Shown here piece by piece: positions 1 through 5,144 of a stretch of 5,875 nt of DNA. Source of the DNA: Ruminiclostridium sp. (GTDB lineage: Bacteria; Bacillota; Clostridia; Oscillospirales; Oscillospiraceae); NCBI GenBank assembly GCA_017560855.1, contig JAFZEB010000032.1:1-5875 (forward strand), in the 5' to 3' direction. The first letter of the stretch is position 1. Each line of letters starts with the position of its first letter. Position numbers and translations under genes: made by a program. A model generated the notes under the pieces. It searched no databases. It was not told the origin of the DNA and saw only the letters and a program-made list of their open reading frames with translations.

Positions 1-19
1 GCCAGTCCGGGGCGGTCAT
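1..19 (-). CDS. start of next tail gene (truncated by window edge)
   Basis: An ATG at 19-17 overlaps the TGA stop of the upstream tube gene as ATGA. A GGAG core at 31-28 sits 8 nt before it. Only six codons are visible (MTAPDW), with no stop before the edge. The ATGA overlap repeats the pattern of three other junctions in this operon, which supports a real start. In myovirus operons the gene after the tube is usually a tail assembly chaperone, but the visible residues cannot confirm that. Confidence 0.45.
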
Positions 20-405
20 GCGCCGGTCTCCAGACGGCGGGCGGCCACCACGGTGACCTTCTCCAGGACGAAGGCCCCCAGATTGCCGCTCTCCCCGATT
101 TTGCTCCACTGACAGCCGCTGTAGATGACCCGCCGGTCGGGCTTGCAGATGACCAAGCTGAAGTCCTCCAGATCATGGAAGCGGATGCCGTCGGCCATGG
201 CCTCGTCGGTGGCATAGATCCGGGTCAGTTCCAGCTGGTGTCGAGTCTGGCCGGGGATGGCGGCCACAGGCTCTGCCTCCCCAAAGGCCTCCACCTGGGT
301 GGAGGTCCGGCTGGACTGGGCGGTGTAGCTCTGGACCACCGCCACCTTTCGACCGTTCACCTCCAGGTAAATGTCACTGCTGGTGGGAATTCCTTTCGTT
401 ACCAT
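16..405 (-). CDS. probable tail tube protein (myovirus)
   Basis: This gene encodes 129 aa. It probably forms the inner tube of the contractile tail, polymerising inside the sheath as the DNA channel. The assignment rests mainly on position directly after the sheath gene and on a beta-rich composition. Residues 10-25 (DIYLEVNGRKVAVVQS) resemble the first strands of tube proteins, followed by a polar stretch with FGEAEPVAAIPG near 41-52, a strand ending LELTRIYATD, and a C-terminal strand pair (residues 92-123). There is no signal peptide or membrane segment. The ATG at 405 has an AAGGGGGTG site at 419-411, spaced 5 nt, which overlaps the TAA stop of the sheath gene 12 bp upstream. The length is close to the roughly 140 aa usual for XkdM-type tubes. 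I see no unambiguous signature motif, so another small tail structural protein remains possible. Confidence 0.65.
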   Translation of the reverse strand: MVTKGIPTSSDIYLEVNGRKVAVVQSYTAQSSRTSTQVEAFGEAEPVAAIPGQTRHQLELTRIYATDEAMADGIRFHDLEDFSLVICKPDRRVIYSGCQWSKIGESGNLGAFVLEKVTVVAARRLETGA

Positions 406-417
406 ACCTTCACCCCC

Positions 418-1464
418 TTACACGGTGATCTGGGCGGACAGCCAGATCTGGTTCAGTCCGTGGGCCACCTGGAAGCCGAAGGTCACCAGGCACACGGAGG
501 GGTCCTCCTCCAGGGGCTGGACCTCCACCTCCCCGTAGTCGGTGATGATCTCCGCCCCCTTCCTGTTTTCCAGTTCCAGGATCACCTGGGAACGGATGGC
601 GCTGCGGACCTGCTGGGTGTTCTTGGTCCGGCGGAACCGGGCCTGAAGGCTCCGGCGCAGGGCGGGGATCACATCGTCCACCACCAGAACGGTGGTGAGC
701 TCCCGCCAGGTCTTGTCGGCCACCCCATTGGTCTGGGTGCGGGTGGTGACCCCACGGACCACCCAGGCAGACCCGGCCGTCATCTCCACCGGGGTCACGC
801 CCCCCTGGATGAGGGTGTCCAGGTCCCCTTCGGTATACCGGGTCTCCAGCCCGGTGATCCCCCGAAGCTCTGCGCCCCCCAGGGGAATGGCCGGGTCGGA
901 CTGGCCGCAGATGGCCCCGGCCACTGCGGCGGCCACCTGGGCCCCTGCCAAGGTATCCCCTTGGGCGGCAGGGGCAGCGAGGACCACCCGCTCCCTGTTC
1001 AGCGCCTTGGCCCGCTGGGTGAGCTGGGTCACCGTCTCCCCAACGCCAGCCGGGACCACGGCGATCCGCTCCCGGCGGTTGGCGGATGCCTCCTCCACCA
1101 CTGCCCCCAGGGCCTGCTGGACGGCGAGGTCCTCACTGTCACACACCATGACCTTCACCCCCTCCTGGGCGGCCAGGAGGGAAAAGGCCTGGTCATAGCT
1201 GTCCCCTTCCGCCACCGGGACGGCCAGGACCCGGGCAGCCCCATTGGCCAGAAGGAGCTTGGCCAGAAGGGTCATGCCATCCTCCCGGCCAAAGGCCTCC
1301 ACCGCCTGACTGTAGCTTGTGAGGGTGTAAAGTTCCCCCACGGTCCCCCCGGTGCTCACCGCCGCCAGGGCGGCCACCCCGTTCCGCTCCCCGGACCGGA
1401 GCACCGAGGAGACCTCATAGGCCGAGTAGACCCCCGGCCGCTCATGTACTGTCACTGCATTCAT
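418..1464 (-). CDS. contractile tail sheath protein
   Basis: The 348-aa product is the tail sheath subunit, which polymerises around the tube and contracts to drive it into the host envelope. The N-terminus has the typical HERPGVY (residues 7-13). The middle carries DPAIPLGG (190-197), then a GGVTPVE...VVRGVTTRT region (221-243). The C-terminal domain is characteristic: W253-RELTTVLVVDDVIPALR, an RSAIRS helix near 287-292, and a final strand set ending IWLSAQITV that in known sheaths exchanges with neighbouring subunits. At 348 aa it is shorter than PBSX-type sheaths and matches the compact sheaths of clostridial myophages and R-type bacteriocins. The ATG at 1464 overlaps the previous stop as ATGA, with AAAGGTGG at 1481-1474 spaced 9 nt. 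Residues 66-75 show a five-residue internal near-repeat (LLAKL/LLANG) from a 12-bp direct repeat. The identity is secure; the sheath subfamily is inferred. Confidence 0.93.
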   Translation of the reverse strand: MNAVTVHERPGVYSAYEVSSVLRSGERNGVAALAAVSTGGTVGELYTLTSYSQAVEAFGREDGMTLLAKLLLANGAARVLAVPVAEGDSYDQAFSLLAAQEGVKVMVCDSEDLAVQQALGAVVEEASANRRERIAVVPAGVGETVTQLTQRAKALNRERVVLAAPAAQGDTLAGAQVAAAVAGAICGQSDPAIPLGGAELRGITGLETRYTEGDLDTLIQGGVTPVEMTAGSAWVVRGVTTRTQTNGVADKTWRELTTVLVVDDVIPALRRSLQARFRRTKNTQQVRSAIRSQVILELENRKGAEIITDYGEVEVQPLEEDPSVCLVTFGFQVAHGLNQIWLSAQITV

Positions 1465-1943
1465 ATGGTCAAACCACCTTTCACGGCAAAATCCAGGAAG
1501 AAGGTCTCACCGGTCACCACCGCTGTCAGCATCCCGTGATACTGGGCGGTGAGCTCGGCCCGGAACATCCCCCTGGTCTGGTCAAAGGCCGTCTCGCCCA
1601 TGACCCACCGTTCCAATCGAAGGCCACCGGGACGGCCCCGGAAGAGGGCCCCGGCGGCTTTGTCCAGGAACTGGCGGCAGCCCTCCTCCCCCGCCTCCGG
1701 GGGGCTGTACAGGGCCAGCCGAACCGTCACCCGGACCTGTTGGCCCAGGGTTTCTCCCTGGGAATCCTCCCCCAGGCAGTCCCCAAAGGCGGCGGGAGTG
1801 ACCGCCACCTCCTTCACCCCCACCACCGCCAGAGGCTGGCTCGGGTGGACCCGGTCAGCCTTGGGGAAGACCCCCATGGCGGGGATGCCCTGGGCGGTGA
1901 GGAGGTCGGTCACGGCCTCTTGGAGCAGAGTAAGGGTCGTCAC
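1461..1943 (-). CDS. tail terminator-like neck protein
   Basis: The 160-aa product probably caps the finished tail at its head-proximal end and joins it to the neck. The assignment is by position, between the head closure and sheath genes, and by fold-like features. An N-terminal helix (residues 4-18) is followed by a strand PLAVVGVKEVAV, then VRVTVRLALYSP (70-81), a helix with C89 and F92, and a closing beta hairpin FRAELTAQYHG (127-137). The alternating strand-helix pattern with a conserved-looking YSP turn fits tail terminator/completion proteins. The start is GTG at 1943, overlapping the upstream TGA as GTGA, with GGAGGTGG at 1958-1951 spaced 7 nt. PBSX-like neck modules usually have two genes here (an HK97 gp10-like protein and the terminator), so this one could be either. 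The terminator is preferred because it directly precedes the sheath. Confidence 0.62.
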   Translation of the reverse strand: MTTLTLLQEAVTDLLTAQGIPAMGVFPKADRVHPSQPLAVVGVKEVAVTPAAFGDCLGEDSQGETLGQQVRVTVRLALYSPPEAGEEGCRQFLDKAAGALFRGRPGGLRLERWVMGETAFDQTRGMFRAELTAQYHGMLTAVVTGETFFLDFAVKGGLTI

Positions 1944-2275
1944 AGTCCCTCCACCTCCCGCTCCAGAATAGCCCGCCAGTAGACCAGCTCCAGCCCGGCG
2001 GTCACCCGCCGGACGTTCACCACCCGGTAGGCCCTCTCCTCACACCGGATCAACGTCCGGCCGGGGGCGGGGTCCAGAGGGAGGTCTGCCTGGGCCATGC
2101 ACAGGACCTGCTCCCGCCGTTCCAGTCCCAGGTCGGTGGGAAGAAACTGCCCCCTTCGGTCAAAGATAGGCCGCAAAAGGGCCAGACCAGTCCCCAGGAC
2201 CTCCCCATTCCGCTCCAGGGCGACGGTCTGACCGTGGCGGGTGGCCACCGCCAGAAAGGCTGCTGCATAGCTCAT
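1940..2275 (-). CDS. head closure / head-tail joining protein
   Basis: This 111-aa protein likely sits under the connector ring and closes the DNA-filled head until the tail docks (SPP1 gp16 / PBSX YqbH type role). It begins with an amphipathic helix (MSYAAAFLAVATRHG). Strands around NGEVLGTGLALLRPIF and a C-terminal set GRTLIRCEERAYRVVNVRRV...ELVYWRAIL (residues 72-104) give the small beta-barrel pattern of head closure proteins, including the 'gR.y.V...' strand followed by a Yw.a.L strand. I place the start at ATG 2275, not at a TTG five codons upstream. The ATG overlaps the connector stop as ATGA, and GGGAGGTG at 2288-2281 lies 5 nt before it, whereas the TTG lies inside that binding site. 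The product assignment combines family resemblance and gene order. Confidence 0.68.
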   Translation of the reverse strand: MSYAAAFLAVATRHGQTVALERNGEVLGTGLALLRPIFDRRGQFLPTDLGLERREQVLCMAQADLPLDPAPGRTLIRCEERAYRVVNVRRVTAGLELVYWRAILEREVEGL

Positions 2276-2652
2276 CCCGCCACCTCCCAAAAGAAGAATC
2301 CATCGTCCCGGGTGTAACCCGCCATGAGTTCCTCGGCCCGGTCCTTCAGCCGGTATACCGCCCGGTTCCAGTCTCCGCCGGACCCACCCATGGACACGGA
2401 CAGGTCCCCGGCGGTAAAGGACCGGGGGGCGGGTGCCCCTGCCTCCAGGGCAGGGGCCAGACCGGCCAGAGCCGTCCAGGCGCAGGCGGGGACAAAGGCC
2501 CCCCGGCAGTCCTCCGGGGTCAGCCCCTCCCGGAGCCTTCCTTCCCAGGTCCTCATGGCCTCCCCACAGAGGGCGGTGAGAACCTCCTCCTGATCCTGGG
2601 TCAGGGTCCGGTTCAGAAAGGCCCGGGCGGCCAGCATGATCTCACCGATCAT
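2272..2652 (-). CDS. head-tail connector (adaptor) protein
   Basis: The 126-aa product likely forms the first ring below the portal (HK97 gp6 / SPP1 gp15 / YqbG class). It is mostly helical: helix 1 near residues 3-14, helix 2 from about 19 to 38, an alanine-rich helix 51-70, and a C-terminal helix 97-112 (RAVYRLKDRAEELMAGY). Between the last two helices is a strand segment RSFTAGDLSVSMGG (77-90), a typical feature of these adaptors, in which a loop contacts the portal. The ATG at 2652 has AGGGGGTGA at 2665-2657 spaced 4 nt. A second in-frame ATG lies five codons in but has no comparable site. It lies 17 bp after the capsid gene, the usual place for this protein. A 9-bp GC-rich inverted repeat (2435-2443/2449-2457) lies in the coding sequence. 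The family is assigned from secondary-structure pattern and position. Confidence 0.7.
   Translation of the reverse strand: MIGEIMLAARAFLNRTLTQDQEEVLTALCGEAMRTWEGRLREGLTPEDCRGAFVPACAWTALAGLAPALEAGAPAPRSFTAGDLSVSMGGSGGDWNRAVYRLKDRAEELMAGYTRDDGFFFWEVAG
2281..2288 (-). promoter_or_regulatory. ribosome binding site deciding the head closure start
   Basis: GGGAGGTG lies 5 nt before ATG 2275. A longer frame from TTG 2290-2288 would begin inside this site, so the ATG that overlaps the connector stop is the better start. Confidence 0.8.
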
Positions 2653-2669
2653 CCCCTCACCCCCTGTTC

Positions 2670-3701
2670 TCAGCCCAGTTCCAGGACCTTGGATGCCTCC
2701 TGGAAGATCTTGGAGAACCCGGAGATGGAGGTGACGGCGGCCCGCTCCAGCTGGCGGTCGATGAGTTTGTCATACTCCACCAGCACGTCGCTGGCCCGGA
2801 CCATCTCCAGGGCGTAGTTCTTGTCCAGGCCGATGATGGTGTTGGAGGGGACGGCGCTGGACCGCAGGAGGGTAGCCCCCATAGGGGTCACCAGCTTGCC
2901 GGTACCCTGGAAGTCCAGCCCGGCAGCGGCATCCTGCATTTCGGGCAGCTTCAAGAGCTTTGCCATGGCATCCCCCACCAGGATGGTGTTCATGGTGTAG
3001 GGGTCGAACTGACTCCAGAAGTCCACCAGGGCCTCGTAGGACAGTTCCCCAGAGGTGCCGCCGATGGGGCTGGACCCAACGGTGTACACCGCCGCAGCGT
3101 TGCTGTTGCCATCCCCGTTTCGGATCACGTTGATGGCGTCGGCCACGTGCATGCGGTTGATGTAGGCCCCGATCTGCTTCAGGGTCACGGAGAACAGGTC
3201 CAGCCGCTGGAACTGGATGGCCTCGTAGGAGGCCACCAGCATCCGGCCCCGCTTGTGGAGCTTCACCAGGTTCTCCTGGGCGCGGACATGGGTCTCAGGG
3301 ATGGCCGCCCCCTCGGCCACCATCTTCAGGGCTTTGTCCTCAGAGACCGGGTCAGAGGCGATGGAGCGGTAGTCCATGCCGCTGATGCGGGTCTCGGCGG
3401 CGGTCATGAAGGGCAGGATGTTGCTCTCCTCCATGCCCTGGCGGACGGCTCGGGCCACATACTCGGGGAAGAGGACGGCGGACTCCCAGGTGGCAAAGAA
3501 CTTGGAGACCACGTCGGAGTCTGCCCCCTTGACCTTGATGTCAAATCGCTTCAGCTGCCGCTGAAAGGCGTCCAGGTGCTCCAGAGGGGTCCCCTTGTAC
3601 TGCTCGGAGGGGTCGCACTTTTCCAGAACCTTGGTGAAGGAGGTCCCGGCCTCGCTGTACATCCCCTTGTCCAGCTTCACGTTTTCAAACTGATATGCCA
3701 T
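2670..3701 (-). CDS. major capsid protein, HK97 fold
   Basis: The 343-aa product forms the icosahedral shell. Features in order: a polar N-terminal segment (residues 1-65) that could be an N-arm or short scaffold-like delta region; the entry to the fold FPEYVARAVRQGMEESNILPF (78-98); an E-loop-like stretch about 115-155; the long spine helix LDLFSVTLKQIGAYINRMHVADAINVI (167-193) ending in NGDGNSN; an A-domain from about 220 with FDPYTMNTILVGDAMAKLL (232-250) and the VTPMGATLLRSSAVPSNTIIGLD section (271-293); and the closing VEYDKLIDRQLERAAVTSISGFSKIF (308-333). The spine helix, the 'i.r.le.a.vts..gf.ki' ending and the size fit HK97-fold capsid proteins well. The ATG at 3701 has AAGGAAG at 3716-3710 spaced 8 nt. 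It follows the decoration gene by 26 bp and precedes the connector by 17 bp. Confidence 0.92.
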   Translation of the reverse strand: MAYQFENVKLDKGMYSEAGTSFTKVLEKCDPSEQYKGTPLEHLDAFQRQLKRFDIKVKGADSDVVSKFFATWESAVLFPEYVARAVRQGMEESNILPFMTAAETRISGMDYRSIASDPVSEDKALKMVAEGAAIPETHVRAQENLVKLHKRGRMLVASYEAIQFQRLDLFSVTLKQIGAYINRMHVADAINVIRNGDGNSNAAAVYTVGSSPIGGTSGELSYEALVDFWSQFDPYTMNTILVGDAMAKLLKLPEMQDAAAGLDFQGTGKLVTPMGATLLRSSAVPSNTIIGLDKNYALEMVRASDVLVEYDKLIDRQLERAAVTSISGFSKIFQEASKVLELG

Positions 3702-3727
3702 GTTTCACACTTCCTTTCCGGCCCGTC

Positions 3728-4078
3728 TCACAGGAACAGGCCCATGGTCTTGTCTGCGGTGTTCAGGTTCACCACCAGGCAGGGTCTGCCGGTCTCCCCG
3801 GAGGCCGCCAGGCGCATACCGCCGGAGCCGTCGGCCACCAGGCTGTTCCAGCCCAGGAAAGGGGCGGCAGAGCCGCTGTAGGACACCTGGACGTACCCCC
3901 TGATCTGAACGGCCCCGTGGCCGCTGCGCTTGTTCAGCAGGATGCCCACAGGGGCCGCGCCCCCGGCGGCGTTCTTGACGGTGTTGTTGGCGCTCATGAC
4001 CACCGGGTTCCCGGCGGCGGTGGTACCGGTCTGAAAGGTCACCACCTGGTTGTCGATGCCGTTGAATGCTACGCTCAT
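3728..4078 (-). CDS. head decoration / capsid cement protein
   Basis: The 116-aa, glycine- and valine-rich, almost wholly beta-strand product probably binds the outside of the mature shell and stabilises it. The pattern is typical of small decoration proteins: VVTFQTGTTAAGNPVVMSANNTV (residues 12-34), then a glycine turn before PVGILLNKRSGHGAVQIRGYVQVSYSG (43-69), a GW.SLVADGSGGMRL strand pair (76-90), and a last GRPCLVVNLNTADKTMGLFL. It shares the 'G.pV...n.tv', 'VGILLN' and 'VQ..GYV.V.YSG' features with DUF2190-like/gpD-like proteins next to capsid genes. The ATG at 4078 has the strongest ribosome binding site in the window, AAGGAGG at 4091-4085 spaced 6 nt in an A-rich leader, fitting a high-copy protein. 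It lies 26 bp before the capsid gene. The role is inferred from composition and place. Confidence 0.68.
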   Translation of the reverse strand: MSVAFNGIDNQVVTFQTGTTAAGNPVVMSANNTVKNAAGGAAPVGILLNKRSGHGAVQIRGYVQVSYSGSAAPFLGWNSLVADGSGGMRLAASGETGRPCLVVNLNTADKTMGLFL

Positions 4079-4084
4079 AATAAT

Positions 4085-4091
4085 CCTCCTT
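4085..4091 (-). promoter_or_regulatory. ribosome binding site AAGGAGG, decoration gene
   Basis: This is a full consensus Shine-Dalgarno sequence 6 nt before ATG 4078, within an A/T-rich leader. It is the strongest such site in the window and fits high expression of a major structural protein. Confidence 0.85.
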
Positions 4092-4103
4092 ATTTTTTGT
4101 TAT

Positions 4104-4118
4104 GTGGGGTCCCCCCAC
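4104..4118 (-). promoter_or_regulatory. small hairpin in the decoration gene leader
   Basis: GTGGGG (4104-4109) and CCCCAC (4113-4118) form a 6-bp stem with a 3-nt loop. In the transcript it is followed by an A-rich unpaired stretch and then by the AAGGAGG site of the decoration gene. It could keep the binding site free from the large palindrome just upstream, or protect the 5' end of a processed mRNA. The role is inferred. Confidence 0.4.
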
Positions 4119-4120
4119 CC

Positions 4121-4172
4121 ATGTAGGGGCGGATAGCATCCGCCCGCAGGCGGCTCATAGCCGCCCCTACAT
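4121..4172. repeat. 52-bp nested palindrome, REP-like
   Basis: The outer arms ATGTAGGGGCGG (4121-4132) and CCGCCCCTACAT (4161-4172) are perfect 12-bp inverted copies. The inner CCGCC (4140-4144) and GGCGG (4149-4153) pair around CGCA. The same DNA can instead fold into two adjacent hairpins: GGGCGGAT/ATCCGCCC (4127-4134/4138-4145, loop AGC) and GGCGGCT/AGCCGCC (4149-4155/4159-4165, loop CAT). It starts 7 bp after the protease stop codon. There is no T-run after it on the transcribed strand, so it is not a typical terminator. From memory it resembles repeats scattered in gut Clostridia genomes; no search was run. Confidence 0.85.
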
Positions 4173-4179
4173 CCTTTCC

Positions 4180-5124
4180 TCAAATAGAGAAGGCCCCGTC
4201 GTCCCCGGCAGGGCCGGTCTGACCGCCCCCATAGCTCAGCTGTGTGGGCAGGGCCATGGTCTTCTCCAGCCGCTTCTCATAGCAGGCCCGAAGGGCTTCC
4301 AGTTCCTCCCCCTCCAGCTTGTCGGCAATGGACCGGAGAACCTGGCCAGGCATTCCCTCCTCGGCCAGCAGGCCCAGGCGGACGGTCTCCTGGCGCAGGC
4401 CCTCTAAGTACTTCCGGCCTGCAGCGGCCTCCTTCTCCAGCTGGCGAAGCTCGGCCTCCCAGGGACCGGACCGGTCCATACCGGCCAGCATCTGGCGGAG
4501 GGTCTTGCCGGTGCCGTAGGCCTTCACCACCCCGGCAGACCGCTGGGCGGGGACGGCCACAAAGGACCACTCGTAGGCATCGGTGGGGTCTTCCAGCTTC
4601 ACCATGCACCGCTTGCCCTCGTAGATGCGGCCCTTCACGTGGCTGCACAGGGCCCGGTCGTTGATGTCGTTGCCGCAGATGGAGCAGACGCACCGGCTGA
4701 CGGCACAGCTGACGCTCACCTCCTTCTTGATGCCCCCTTCGATCTCCCGGATGAGGGCCTCATTTTCTGCCGTGCGGAGCATGTAGGCGTACCCCTTCAG
4801 GTAGCACCCCGGCTCCCCGGCCTGGGTGACCACCCCAGGCTCCTCCACCACCTCGGTGCGGTAGAGGCGGGCGGTCTGGTCCTTGGCGCTCCAGGAGTGG
4901 TCAAAGATGCCGGTCTTGCCCACGAAGAGCCCGGCCAGCTTTTCCAGGGCAGCCCGGTCGAAGTACTCCTCGTCCCGGTCGGTCTGATTGTCGCACAGGC
5001 GGACGGCGAAGGTGTAGACCTCCTCTGCCGTCAGCTCCCGGCGGGCCAGACGGTTGATGTGGCCCAGTTCCCCCTCCAGGGGTTCGGCCGCCTGGGTCAT
5101 GGCCTCCTTTGTCACAGTTTTCAC
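4180..5124 (-). CDS. prohead protease with Cys/His cluster and possible fused scaffold domain
   Basis: The 314-aa product is probably the head maturation protease, cleaving scaffold and capsid arms inside the procapsid. Its N-terminal half fits phage assemblin-like serine proteases. A candidate catalytic histidine H76 lies in GIFDHSW. A strand-helix section YLKGYAYMLRTAENEALIRE (108-127) is followed by EVSVSC (135-140), where S137 is the likely nucleophile. EWSFVAVPAQRSAGVVK (185-201) closes the domain. Between them, C147-x2-C150, C160-x-H162 and C173 look like a metal-binding insert. Residues 205-290 are helical and charged, possibly coiled coil, and could act as scaffold; no separate scaffold gene is present. 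The start is GTG at 5124 because AAGGAGG at 5138-5132 is spaced 7 nt. The frame stays open further upstream, but that part overlaps the portal gene and has no protein-like character. It follows the portal by 20 bp. The protease call is likely; the scaffold role is inferred. Confidence 0.78.
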   Translation of the reverse strand: MKTVTKEAMTQAAEPLEGELGHINRLARRELTAEEVYTFAVRLCDNQTDRDEEYFDRAALEKLAGLFVGKTGIFDHSWSAKDQTARLYRTEVVEEPGVVTQAGEPGCYLKGYAYMLRTAENEALIREIEGGIKKEVSVSCAVSRCVCSICGNDINDRALCSHVKGRIYEGKRCMVKLEDPTDAYEWSFVAVPAQRSAGVVKAYGTGKTLRQMLAGMDRSGPWEAELRQLEKEAAAGRKYLEGLRQETVRLGLLAEEGMPGQVLRSIADKLEGEELEALRACYEKRLEKTMALPTQLSYGGGQTGPAGDDGAFSI

Positions 5125-5131
5125 GCTTGTT

Positions 5132-5138
5132 CCTCCTT
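5132..5138 (-). promoter_or_regulatory. ribosome binding site deciding the protease GTG start
   Basis: AAGGAGG ends 7 nt before GTG at 5124-5122 and lies wholly between the portal stop and the protease start. It fixes the start at this GTG rather than at the open frame further upstream or at a downstream GTG three codons later. Confidence 0.85.
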
Positions 5139-5144
5139 TCAAAG

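Noticed and set aside
1244..1270. 12-bp direct repeat TTGGCCAGAAGG at 15-bp spacing in the sheath gene
   Set aside because: It is in frame and encodes a Leu/Ala-rich helix (LLAKL/LLANG). It is probably a small old duplication or codon convergence, not a functional repeat array.
175..1539. 454-codon open frame on the plus strand opposite the sheath and tube genes
   Set aside because: It is antisense to well-supported genes, its translation is low-complexity (Gly/His/Leu/Pro), and it has no convincing ribosome binding site. High GC with third-position bias leaves antisense frames open.
2435..2457. 9-bp perfect inverted repeat in the connector gene (GCCCCTGCC/GGCAGGGGC)
   Set aside because: It lies mid-gene in very GC-rich coding sequence, with no T-run and no nearby gene boundary; chance or codon bias explains it.
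3147..3881. 244-codon plus-strand frame opposite the capsid gene
   Set aside because: It is antisense to the capsid and decoration genes, with no recognisable domain; it is a composition artefact.
4092..4098. T-run beside the palindromes as a possible rho-independent terminator
   Set aside because: The run reads as T only on the plus strand and lies before the palindrome in that direction. On the transcribed minus strand it is A-rich, so it cannot form a standard terminator.
3705..4139. 144-codon minus-strand frame overlapping the decoration gene
   Set aside because: It is a different frame over the decoration gene, Arg/Gly/Pro-rich, and starts in the palindrome gap without a ribosome binding site. 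The 116-aa frame has the consensus site and protein-like beta pattern.
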